Source: an uncultured Lachnospiraceae bacterium
GTDB lineage: Bacteria > Bacillota > Clostridia > Lachnospirales > Lachnospiraceae
DNA: 12,161 nucleotides
Reading direction: 5' to 3'
Assembly (NCBI GenBank): GCA_947178465.1
Contig: CAMWYL010000059.1
Span: 1-12,161, forward strand
In this document: positions 1 to 5,088 of the stretch, in pieces
Position numbering within the stretch: position 1 is the first letter of the stretch
Layout: each line of letters begins with the position of its first letter
Position numbers and translations under genes: made by a program
Notes under the pieces: generated by a model
What the model was told of the DNA's origin: nothing
Databases searched by the model: none
Seen by the model: only the letters and a program-made list of their open reading frames with translations

Positions 1-234
1 ATTAAATTCTGAAATAAGTTCTTTTTTATCACTTAAGCCACAAAGCCAATTTATAGAAACATTACATTTTTCAGCAATATTAATTACAATTTCAAGAGAT
101 GGGTTTTTAGTCGCATTTTCATAAGCTGAAATTGTTGCAGCAGTACTTTCTATCATATCGGCAAATTCTTTTTGGGTTTTCCCTGTTTGCATTCTGACTT
201 CTTTTAATCTAGTAGAAAATATTTCCTTTCCCAT
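1..234 (-). CDS. XRE-family phage repressor (CI-like), 3' part beyond window edge
   Basis: This leftward gene starts at an ATG at 234-232 with an AGAGAGG ribosome site 9 nt upstream. The 78 visible residues form a helix-turn-helix of the lambda-repressor/XRE family: a TGKTQKEFADMI helix, a turn, then STAATISAYENATKNPSLE, followed by INIAEKCNVSINWLCGLSD, the usual end of an HTH_3 domain. The reading frame is still open at base 1, so any C-terminal dimerisation or protease domain is not visible. It faces the rightward Cro-like gene at 421 across a shared regulatory region, the classic layout of a lysogeny switch. Its predicted role is to bind operators between the two genes and keep the rightward early operon silent in the lysogen. 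The palindrome at 267-282 overlaps its own -10, suggesting autoregulation. The family call is firm; repressor rather than another XRE regulator is inferred from position. Confidence 0.85.
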   Translation of the reverse strand, partial: MGKEIFSTRLKEVRMQTGKTQKEFADMIESTAATISAYENATKNPSLEIVINIAEKCNVSINWLCGLSDKKELISEFN

Positions 235-266
235 ACTTCATAACCTCTCTTTCGATATATATAGTT

Positions 267-282
267 ATGATACCACTATCAT
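267..282. promoter_or_regulatory. Candidate operator palindrome 1
   Basis: ATGATACCACTATCAT is a perfect 6-bp inverted repeat around a 4-bp centre. It overlaps the -10 of the leftward repressor promoter, so bound repressor would be expected to block or tune its own transcription. Which regulator binds is inferred from position. Confidence 0.5.
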
Positions 283-307
283 ACAACATATTCTATTAAA
301 AAGTCAA
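278..307 (-). promoter_or_regulatory. Leftward promoter of the XRE repressor
   Basis: On the minus strand TTGACT (307-302) and TATGAT (283-278) are separated by 18 nt, close to the sigma-A consensus, and lie 43 nt upstream of the repressor ATG. The palindrome ATGATA-CCAC-TATCAT overlaps the -10. This is a sequence-match prediction only. Confidence 0.55.
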
Positions 308-353
308 TGTAATACTAAATTATATATTAAATAAAAAATAGTAGAAAAATATC

Positions 354-383
354 TTGACAAGCACCGCTATGGTACAATAAAAT
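354..383 (+). promoter_or_regulatory. Rightward early promoter
   Basis: A consensus TTGACA at 354-359 is followed after 18 nt by TAAAAT (378-383). A competing extended -10, TGGTACAAT (370-378), has a perfect TG-N-TACAAT form but sits only 13 nt from the TTGACA. Either would start transcription just upstream of the Cro-like gene at 421 and drive the rightward early operon. The palindrome at 391-406 lies at or just after the start point. Confidence 0.6.
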
Positions 384-390
384 AAATAAA

Positions 391-406
391 GGTAGAAAAT
401 TCTACC
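391..406. promoter_or_regulatory. Candidate operator palindrome 2
   Basis: GGTAGAAAATTCTACC is a perfect 7-bp inverted repeat with a 2-bp centre, placed between the early promoter and the ribosome site of the Cro-like gene. The half-site GTAGAAAA also occurs at 341-348 and 212-219. Its sequence is unrelated to palindrome 1, so two different regulators, or one regulator plus Cro, may act here. Confidence 0.5.
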
Positions 407-420
407 AGAAAGGAGAAAAT

Positions 421-615
421 ATGAGAATTAACAGAATTAAACTCATAACAGAGCTTGAAAAGCAAGATATGACACAGACACGTCTTGCAAAGTTGTCCGG
501 CGTATCGAGAGCCACAATTAACTACATCAAAGGCGGTAAACGCTGTACTGATGAAGTTGGACACAAGATCGCAAAGGCTCTTGGAGTAAAAACAGAGGAA
601 CTTATTGAGGATTAA
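421..615 (+). CDS. Cro-like XRE helix-turn-helix protein
   Basis: The 64-residue product is essentially a single XRE/HTH_3 domain: MTQTRLAKLSGVSRATINYI supplies the two DNA-binding helices (about residues 17-36), and DEVGHKIAKALGVKTEELIE closes the fold. There is no room for a separate dimerisation or effector domain. The ATG is preceded by AAAGGAG at 410-416 with a 4-nt gap, a good though close ribosome site. It is the first gene of the rightward operon and diverges from the repressor at 234, the position of Cro in temperate phages. The expected role is to turn down the leftward repressor promoter and favour lytic development. HTH identity is clear; the Cro role is inferred from size and position. 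Confidence 0.85.
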   Translation: MRINRIKLITELEKQDMTQTRLAKLSGVSRATINYIKGGKRCTDEVGHKIAKALGVKTEELIED

Positions 616-698
616 AAAAGATGACAGCATTGAAGTAGAAAGGGGGGGAGTGTGTGGGAGAAGAACGGCGGATATTTATGGGTGATGGAGTAATCTCT

Positions 699-866
699 AT
701 GGAATACACAAAAGAAAATGCAACGTCGATTTTGTGCCAAGCCATGTTTGATGAAACACTTCGTTTACGTAAATGTAGCAGCATGAGAGAAAGAGAAAAT
801 ATAAGGCATTTTCTTAAGGAAACTTACTTATTGTTTCTTGGAGAAAACTACCATAGTGAGTGTTGA
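699..866 (+). CDS. Small early phage protein, unknown function
   Basis: A 55-residue product begins MEYTKENATSILCQAMFDET and continues with a charged helical stretch (RLRKCSSMRERENIRHF) and a hydrophobic end (LLFLGENY). I chose ATG 699 because GGAG at 687-690 lies 8 nt upstream. The same frame is open from a GTG at 654, which would add 15 residues and could use the AAAGGGGGGG purine tract at 639-648, so the start is ambiguous. The last 53 bases lie over the 3' end of the leftward membrane protein gene. I do not recognise the family. It looks like one of the short helical proteins common in early regions of Clostridia phages, and no enzymatic motif is visible. Confidence 0.55.
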   Translation: MEYTKENATSILCQAMFDETLRLRKCSSMRERENIRHFLKETYLLFLGENYHSEC

Positions 867-1317
867 AATATATTTCAATCGCATATCCGCAGAAAGCGGA
901 GAAAACCCAAAATACTATATCTGATAAGTAAACTAAAATTGGGGGAGTTTGTATATTTAAGCTTTCAAAAATATACTTGGGCAGAAAAATCCAATAAAAT
1001 GGATTGAAGCATTGAAGCAATCGGAGCCTATAAACACCGATAGTTCGATTGAAAATAGTATTTATATTTTTGCGGCAATCTTTGTCTGACAAAAAATATG
1101 ACGCTTTTTCTTGAATATCCATTTTATGGGAACGAACAATAGCAGTAGAATTTGTTCGTGCGCTATCAAATAAACTTTCGGTAAAAGGTATGAGTCTATC
1201 AAGATTTTTTGATTGCTTTTTAAAAGACGAGTAGCAAATATGAGTTCCAATCAGCCTAGACAAGTTTAGCAAAAACTTTATGGTCACAATTATTAAAAAT
1301 AAACAAATAGTGTACAT
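814..1317 (-). CDS. Two-helix membrane protein, candidate lysogenic-conversion gene
   Basis: This 167-residue product is the only internal leftward gene. I place the start at the ATG at 1317-1315 (MYTICLFLII) because AAAGGAG lies 7 nt upstream; an ATG six codons further up has no ribosome site. Residues 3-19 form an N-terminal hydrophobic helix. Residues about 126-150 (starting PILVYLSDIVFWVFSAF) form a second membrane segment. Between them is a soluble, basic and polar region of about 100 residues. It has a strong promoter of its own at 1347-1376. A gene reading against the early operon from a private promoter is the usual layout of a moron, expressed from the silent prophage and often altering host defence or superinfection. 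I do not recognise the family, so that role is inference from position and topology. Its 3' end runs antisense to the preceding small gene for 53 bp. Confidence 0.7.
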   Translation of the reverse strand: MYTICLFLIIVTIKFLLNLSRLIGTHICYSSFKKQSKNLDRLIPFTESLFDSARTNSTAIVRSHKMDIQEKASYFLSDKDCRKNINTIFNRTIGVYRLRLLQCFNPFYWIFLPKYIFESLNIQTPPILVYLSDIVFWVFSAFCGYAIEIYFNTHYGSFLQETISKFP

Positions 1318-1346
1318 ATCTTTTCTCCTTTGCATGTGATAAGGAG

Positions 1347-1376
1347 ATTATAGCACAAGAAGGAGTGTTGTGTTAA
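1347..1376 (-). promoter_or_regulatory. Extended -10 promoter of the leftward membrane protein gene
   Basis: On the minus strand TTAACA (1376-1371) is followed after 18 nt by a perfect TATAAT (1352-1347) carrying the extended TG-N element (TGCTATAAT). It lies 29 nt upstream of the chosen ATG. This is the best consensus promoter in the window, and no palindromic operator overlaps it, which fits constitutive expression in the lysogen. Confidence 0.7.
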
Positions 1377-1464
1377 GTGGTTGGAAATATTTTAAACTAT
1401 AGGAGGTATCCAACGAATATGTGAATTTTGCAAGATAAGAACTGCAGGAAGGAGGGACAACTTT

Positions 1465-1659
1465 ATGGAGAAGCAGTTTATCGGAGCAAAGGAGGTCTCG
1501 GAAATCACAGGAAGCTCAATCAGTAAATCATACAGTATTATTCGCCAATTAAATAGTGAATTGAAGTCCAAAGGCTTCATAGTCGTGCCTGGAAAAGTTT
1601 CAAGGCGCTTCTTCTTTGAGAGGTGTTATTGTGATGGAACAGAGAGTATTGACGAGTAA
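1465..1659 (+). CDS. Excisionase-like small helix-turn-helix protein
   Basis: The 64-residue product has the pattern of small winged-helix DNA binders of phages and integrative elements. FIGAKEVSEITGSSISKSYSI supplies a helix-turn-helix (about residues 5-25), IIRQLNSELKSKGFIVVPGKV supplies the second helix and a beta wing, and a short tail follows. GGAGGG at 1451-1456 gives the ATG an 8-nt spacing. Related proteins are annotated as excisionases or as DNA-binding regulators; the sequence does not decide between them. Its place just before the replication ATPase would also suit an origin-binding or loading role. The last 26 bases overlap the start of the next gene in another frame, so the two are probably translationally coupled. 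Confidence 0.65.
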   Translation: MEKQFIGAKEVSEITGSSISKSYSIIRQLNSELKSKGFIVVPGKVSRRFFFERCYCDGTESIDE

Positions 1660-1960
1660 AGAGGAACTTCTTGCCAGTATTAAACCAGATATGCGGCTTA
1701 CAAAGAGCTTTATTAAGCGAATCTATGGCTATGGTGTGACAGATGCATCTTTTCCAGATAAAGCGATAACAGCACTGGAAGCTGCAGGGTGCAGTAAGGC
1801 GCGACAATATTATAAGGATTGGGTGAAAGAATATGAAATGGCATATGATACTGAATTGACAAGGACATTAGATAAGTTCCAGATAGGAGATGAAGAAAGA
1901 CGAAAAATAAAATTGATGCAGAAAAAGAAGCTGCTATTGATGCAGAAATTGCAAAGATAG
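1634..1960 (+). CDS. N-terminal part of the replication ATPase gene, or separate small replication protein; frameshifted at its 3' end
   Basis: The ATG at 1634 (GAGAGG 10 nt upstream) gives MEQRVLTSKEELLASI, then a compact helical region containing FIKRIYGYG and ALEAAGCSKARQYYKDW, then an acidic helix to about residue 87. I do not recognise a named domain. After GDEERR the frame gives a low-complexity end (KLMQKKKLLLMQKLQR) that is the out-of-frame shadow of the downstream frame, where the same bases read as a natural helix with IDAEKEAAIDAEIAK. The coding signal therefore switches frame at about 1903-1907, an A5 run. One more A there would join this ORF to the ATPase at 1978 with no stop. 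It may be the N-terminal domain of that ATPase, broken by mutation, by sequencing error, or bridged by slippage. Confidence 0.6.
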   Translation: MEQRVLTSKEELLASIKPDMRLTKSFIKRIYGYGVTDASFPDKAITALEAAGCSKARQYYKDWVKEYEMAYDTELTRTLDKFQIGDEERRKIKLMQKKKLLLMQKLQR

Positions 1961-1977
1961 ATAGGGAACTGGCAGCG

Positions 1978-3165
1978 TTGGAGCAAAAAGCAAAGAAACA
2001 TCTCGTAGTTTGTGACAATGGTATAGCCAGACCATCTAAGGAATTTAAGCCCATAAGAGCAATAACGGCAGCAGAACTTGAGAAAATGGATATTTCACCA
2101 ATAGAATGGCTTATTAAAAATATTCTGCCGGTTGGGCTATCCATGATAGGCGCGCCATCAAAATATTTCAAATCTTACATGGCTTTGGCTATATGCATAG
2201 ACATATGTAATGGCTGGAAGTTCCTTAAATTTGACTGTACAAAACATGCCTGCTTGTATCTTGACCTTGAGAGCACAAGGCGCAGACCTAAAAACCGTTT
2301 AAAGCAAATTCTAAAAGAAGGTGATTATCCCGAAAATTTGTATGTAATAACGGGAACGGATGATATTGGCAGAATCGGTGAAGGATTTGAGGTACAAATA
2401 GAATATCAGTTGGAAGAACATCCGGAAATAAAGTTGGTGGTCGTTGATGTTTTCCAAATGATACGGCAATCTGCCAAAAGGAATCAGACGGGTTATGATC
2501 GGGATTATGATGACTTTAAAGCATTGAAGCAGATAGCGGATAAGTACAATATCGGGATAATGCTTATACATCATACCAGAAAGATGAAGGACCCTTATGA
2601 TGTGTTTAATGAGTTATCTGGTTCTGTTGGCGTCATGGGCGCTCTTGATTGTGCTTGGGTCATTACAAAAGATGATAGATATTCAGAAGAAGCAACACTA
2701 CATATAACAGGGCGTGACATGGAAACGCAAAAGTTGAAAATCCACTTCAATAAGAAGTCATTCCAGTGGGAATATATTGGAACGGAAGAAGAAGTTGAGG
2801 GGCAGCGCCTTATGGCAGAGTATGAGCAAAGTCCAGTTGTAGAAACAATTAGAAAGCTGGTGAAGCAGGGAGAAGGTCATTGGGAAGGTTCTGCCAGCGA
2901 TATCGCGGATGCCAGTAAGTATTTTAATTGTCAGATATATGATGATGTACGCAAGGTTGGCAGTCTGATAAATAAATATGAAGGACTGCTTTGGGCTGTG
3001 GATAGGATTAATTATGAAACGAAAAGGGTTGGGCATAAAAGAGAAAGAAAATATGTATTCAAATGTCCGCTTGTCCACAATGTCCTCAATAATTCAAATG
3101 TCCGCAATGTCCGCCGAATAAATATTGAGAATATTTGCGGACATTGCGGACAAGCGGACATGTAG
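1978..3165 (+). CDS. RepA-like AAA ATPase / replicative helicase
   Basis: The product belongs to the RepA/KaiC-like RecA-fold ATPases (AAA_25 type) used as replicative helicases by many Firmicutes phages and plasmids. From the TTG at 1978, the P-loop region is around residues 58-66 (GAPSKYFKS), Walker B is LVVVDV (153-158), and the conserved LIHHTRK (196-202) and SGSVGVMGALD (214-224) follow. The usual GKS of the P-loop reads FKS with an extra residue before it. Only a weak ribosome site precedes the TTG, and the frame is open back to 1894 with good coding character, so translation probably comes from the upstream ORF by coupling or frameshift. The last 35 codons are written over an iteron array, giving a cysteine- and arginine-containing tail of unusual composition. 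The probable role is to unwind DNA at that origin. Confidence 0.85.
   Translation: MEQKAKKHLVVCDNGIARPSKEFKPIRAITAAELEKMDISPIEWLIKNILPVGLSMIGAPSKYFKSYMALAICIDICNGWKFLKFDCTKHACLYLDLESTRRRPKNRLKQILKEGDYPENLYVITGTDDIGRIGEGFEVQIEYQLEEHPEIKLVVVDVFQMIRQSAKRNQTGYDRDYDDFKALKQIADKYNIGIMLIHHTRKMKDPYDVFNELSGSVGVMGALDCAWVITKDDRYSEEATLHITGRDMETQKLKIHFNKKSFQWEYIGTEEEVEGQRLMAEYEQSPVVETIRKLVKQGEGHWEGSASDIADASKYFNCQIYDDVRKVGSLINKYEGLLWAVDRINYETKRVGHKRERKYVFKCPLVHNVLNNSNVRNVRRINIENICGHCGQADM
3063..3161. other. Iteron array and hairpin, candidate phage replication origin
   Basis: Five direct TGTCCNC-type repeats begin at 3063, 3071, 3080, 3098 and 3107, and three inverted copies (GCGGACA) begin at 3137, 3146 and 3154. 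Spacings are 8, 9 and 18 (twice 9) on the left and 9, 8 on the right, so the outer three-repeat arms (3063-3087 and 3137-3161) mirror each other over 25 bp with two mismatches. An inner perfect 16-bp stem (3099-3114 with 3137-3152) encloses a second 7-bp AT stem (3120-3126 with 3130-3136) with a GAG loop. Phased iterons next to an AT-rich centre inside a replication gene are typical of phage and plasmid origins. The origin call is inference; the repeats are direct observation. Confidence 0.7.
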
Positions 3166-3203
3166 TATATACCACACACAAATAATAGAAAGGAGACTAC
3201 ATT

Positions 3204-3527
3204 TTGACAGAAAAATTAGTGATTTTACAAAATATGGAGAAGCTCACAAACAATATTAAGGCAATGGAAGAAAAAATGGATATCATTAGGAGTCTTGATG
3301 CAAACCTTGTTGATAGTGTGCAGATACATTACGTCATTCCGATTAATTATAAATACCCTTATGGTAAAGCAGAGACAATCAGTAAGGAAGAGAATGTGCA
3401 ATTCTCAATTCCAGAGGGGTTGAAAGAAACGGTTATTGATTCCATTAAGCACTTATATGAGCAATGTTTAGAGCGGCATTACCAGTTACTGGATGAATAT
3501 GCGGTCAAACTTAAAAAAGCCCCATAA
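3204..3527 (+). CDS. Small helical early phage protein, unknown function
   Basis: This 107-residue protein starts at a TTG (3204-3206) supported by AAAGGAG with an 8-nt spacing; no ATG fits the ribosome site. The first 30 residues (ILQNMEKLTNNIKAMEEKMD and on) form a charged amphipathic helix of coiled-coil type. A short beta-like middle (VQIHYVIPINYKYPYG) follows, then a long C-terminal helix ending KLKKAP. No known motif is visible. It lies 38 nt after the ATPase gene and presumably belongs to the same operon. Its stop codon sits inside the left arm of the hairpin at 3519-3550, so translation to the stop would disturb that structure. Confidence 0.7.
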   Translation: MTEKLVILQNMEKLTNNIKAMEEKMDIIRSLDANLVDSVQIHYVIPINYKYPYGKAETISKEENVQFSIPEGLKETVIDSIKHLYEQCLERHYQLLDEYAVKLKKAP

Positions 3528-3550
3528 GAAGATAGCGCTTCTTATAGGGC
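3513..3550 (-). terminator. Terminator-like hairpin facing leftward
   Basis: Bases 3519-3531 pair with 3538-3550 over 13 positions with one mismatch and a 6-nt loop. Only on the minus strand is the stem followed by a T6 run (complement of A6 at 3513-3518), the signature of an intrinsic terminator for leftward transcription. No leftward gene lies to its right in the window. In the rightward transcript it would just be a stem-loop over the stop codon of the 107-residue gene. Confidence 0.45.
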
Positions 3551-3631
3551 AGGTAACCCGACAACCAAGCAATTGGGGTATGTAGGTAGTATAGCACGCC
3601 TGCTGCCCTCTGTAAAGAAAGGATAAGGACA

Positions 3632-4147
3632 ATGATTTTAAAAAAATGCACGTTTGACGAATTACCGTCTGCAATGAAAAGTCACATTATGTTTATCCGC
3701 AAGATCCCGGTAGGGGAGTACAGGCTTGCAATATGGAGCAAGAAAGACACCCTTTATTACAACGATCTGAAAGAAAGCGAGGTCAAGCGGTTTGTTACTC
3801 TGATAGAGAATGAAAAAAGATATTTGGACGGTAGAACCATGAACAGTATTTATAAAAAATACGGTTCGGCGGTGTATTTTGAAATTCGTGACGCACATGA
3901 TTATTTTCTGAAAAAAGCTGATGAAGCACTGGCAGAAAAGACCGTACAAGAGTATATGCCGATTATTGAAAAGGCTATGGATAGACCGTCAATCCCATTA
4001 AACCATTCTCTTTTAAAGGCTATGAGCCACGCAGCAGACAAAGGAAAATTCAAGTTTAAAGAATGGAGTACAGATGAAACATATATTTACTTTATGGGTT
4101 ATCTGTTGGGAAGTGGGAAGCTGAAATGGGAAAAACAGTTGTCATGA
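3632..4147 (+). CDS. Early phage protein, unknown function
   Basis: A 171-residue soluble protein with ATG at 3632 and purine-rich ribosome sites AAAGGA (3618-3623) and AAGG (3625-3628). It starts with a short helix (CTFDELPSAMKSHIMFIRKI), then a mixed region (EYRLAIWSKKDTLYYND), a charged helical middle (KRFVTLIENEKRYLDGR to EKTVQEYM) and a C-terminal part rich in aromatic residues (WSTDETYIYFMGYLLGSGK). No catalytic or metal-binding motif or membrane segment is visible, and I do not recognise the family. It is separated from the previous gene by 104 nt containing inverted repeats. Composition and frame use are convincing for a real gene. Confidence 0.7.
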   Translation: MILKKCTFDELPSAMKSHIMFIRKIPVGEYRLAIWSKKDTLYYNDLKESEVKRFVTLIENEKRYLDGRTMNSIYKKYGSAVYFEIRDAHDYFLKKADEALAEKTVQEYMPIIEKAMDRPSIPLNHSLLKAMSHAADKGKFKFKEWSTDETYIYFMGYLLGSGKLKWEKQLS

Positions 4148-4173
4148 GCGAACGAGCAGAAAGGTGGTACAGT

Positions 4174-4372
4174 ATGAAAAAAAGTTGTTGAAATGGCACA
4201 GGATTTATTGGAACTGAGCACAGATACATATATGCAGTGCAAGTGCAAGTATATGCTGCTGGTAGTGAGTAAGGGGCACGATAGTATGAACCATCTTGTC
4301 AAGACGCTGTTTAGCTTGACGGACGATTATAGACCACTATGTATTGAAATGAAGGATATAACTAAGGTTTGA
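4174..4372 (+). pseudogene. Small early gene with a frameshift in an A7 tract at codons 2-4
   Basis: AAGGTGG at 4161-4167 lies 6 nt upstream of ATG 4174, but ATG is followed by seven A's (4177-4183) and a TGA at 4189-4191, giving a five-residue peptide. With six A's the frame would run on as MKKVVEMAQDLLELST and so on for 65 residues to the TGA at 4370-4372, directly abutting the ribosome site of the next gene. The continuing frame contains an internal ATG at 4193 (59 residues) with no ribosome site. The product is helical with two close cysteines (QCKCKY) and has no known motif. It may be a true null, a sequencing or assembly indel, or a gene switched by slippage in the tract. Confidence 0.6.
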
Positions 4373-4388
4373 AAGGAGATTTTTTATT

Positions 4389-4622
4389 ATGGACAAGCTG
4401 AACGATTTAATGAATAGTGAGTATGACGCAATGGCGGCAATGGAGATTCCAATGCCCGAAGCATTTGAAAGGGCAATGGCTCTTATCGAGACGAAGCTGA
4501 CAAAGAAAGAATTTATGGACGTAGAGAGTGCGATATATGAGGGGTGTATCAATTCGGAGCATATAGCCTTTGAGCAGGGGTTTATGCGTGGTATCGTGGT
4601 TGCGAAAGGCGGTGCGGCATGA
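4389..4622 (+). CDS. Small acidic helical phage protein (resembles DUF6809-type)
   Basis: A 77-residue protein with ATG 4389 preceded by GAAAGGAG. It is almost wholly helical: an acidic N-terminus, a helix pair (PEAFERAMALIETKLTKKEF and DVESAIYEGCINSEHIAF) and a glycine-containing end (FEQGFMRGIVVAKGG). The pattern of two helices followed by an aromatic-glycine FxxGFxxG end resembles small DUF6809-type proteins common in Clostridia prophages; this is a resemblance from memory, not a search result. Its stop overlaps the start of the next gene (ATGA), so the two are translationally coupled. Confidence 0.7.
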   Translation: MDKLNDLMNSEYDAMAAMEIPMPEAFERAMALIETKLTKKEFMDVESAIYEGCINSEHIAFEQGFMRGIVVAKGGAA

Positions 4623-4825
4623 AAGACGAAAGAAAGTTTAAAGAGGTTATCCATGGCATAAAGGGAGCAGAAAAAGACAAAGACAAATTCTGTAAAGCTG
4701 CTAGGATTGAAAGGCAGCCAATGAGCAAAGAGAAGCTTGAAATGGTTCTTGGATATATCGCCGTATATCTCGGCATGATACTTGTTTTTTCATTTTTCGC
4801 TACATTGTTTTATCTGTGCAGATAG
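4619..4825 (+). CDS. Small single-helix membrane protein
   Basis: The 68-residue product has a charged, lysine-rich N-terminal half (about residues 1-41) and a single hydrophobic segment of about 24 residues at the C-terminus (VLGYIAVYLGMILVFSFF and on), ending in LCR. No cleavable signal peptide is visible, so it should be a C-tail-anchored inner-membrane protein with a cytoplasmic head. It starts in an ATGA overlap with the preceding gene. It is followed 12 nt later by another small gene with a strong ribosome site. Function unknown; it may act on the host envelope or block other phages, but nothing in the sequence decides this. Confidence 0.65.
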   Translation: MKDERKFKEVIHGIKGAEKDKDKFCKAARIERQPMSKEKLEMVLGYIAVYLGMILVFSFFATLFYLCR

Positions 4826-4837
4826 GAGGGGATAGGG

Positions 4838-4987
4838 ATGACTTACGGGATTATAAACGGCGTAAGAGTCTCCAAAGAAGAGGCTCATAAGTATGTTATC
4901 ACAGCGGATAAGGCTGTGAGGATACTTAATACAAGGAAAGTTCCCAAAGTAGAAAAGGTAGAAAAGGCAGAAAGGAGGGAGCCCTGA
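4838..4987 (+). CDS. 49-residue basic phage protein, unknown function
   Basis: GGAGGGGATAGGG (4825-4837) precedes ATG 4838. The product reads MTYGIINGVRVSKEEAHKYV, followed by ITADKAVRILNTRKVPKVEK and a lysine/glutamate-rich end. Its stop TGA overlaps the next start as TGATG (4985-4989), and the AAAGGAGGGAG ribosome site of the next gene lies inside its 3' end, both signs of a genuine coupled gene. The N-terminal IINGVRVSKEEA pattern looks like a short beta hairpin followed by a helix. The family is not recognised. Confidence 0.6.
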   Translation: MTYGIINGVRVSKEEAHKYVITADKAVRILNTRKVPKVEKVEKAERREP

Positions 4988-5088
4988 TGTATATATCGGA
5001 GTTTATATGTGGTGCACTTGCTACAATCGTGATGGAGATTATTTTGTTGATTGTTGCGGCGGTACTTCATGGAAAGAAGAAGCGATAG
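4987..5088 (+). CDS. 33-residue single-pass membrane peptide
   Basis: ATG 4987 lies 6 nt after AAAGGAGGGAG and overlaps the previous stop as TGATG. The peptide has a short polar N-terminus (MYISEF), one hydrophobic helix of about 20 residues (ICGALATIVMEIILLIVAAV) with a single acidic residue in it, and a basic tail LHGKKKR, which predicts an N-out, C-in orientation by the positive-inside rule. Similar micro-proteins are common in Lachnospiraceae-type prophages and are usually left unannotated. Function unknown. Its 3' end overlaps the start of the cysteine-rich ORF by 20 nt. Confidence 0.6.
   Translation: MYISEFICGALATIVMEIILLIVAAVLHGKKKR

Noticed and set aside
652..693. 13-codon GTG ORF before the small early gene
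   Set aside because: It overlaps the alternative GTG start of the next gene and is too short to tell from chance.
863..878. Perfect 16-bp palindrome TTGAAATATATTTCAA
   Set aside because: It is AT-rich, lies inside the leftward gene and over a stop codon of the rightward one, has no T-run and is not near a promoter. It may be chance.
886..900. TCCGC-AGAAA-GCGGA hairpin
   Set aside because: Short 5-bp stem within the coding region of the membrane protein, no T-run in either direction, so not called a terminator.
1395..1436. Strong AGGAGG followed by an ATG-TGA start-stop and a five-codon GTG ORF
   Set aside because: The spacing is long and the ORF tiny. A leader peptide cannot be supported from the sequence alone.
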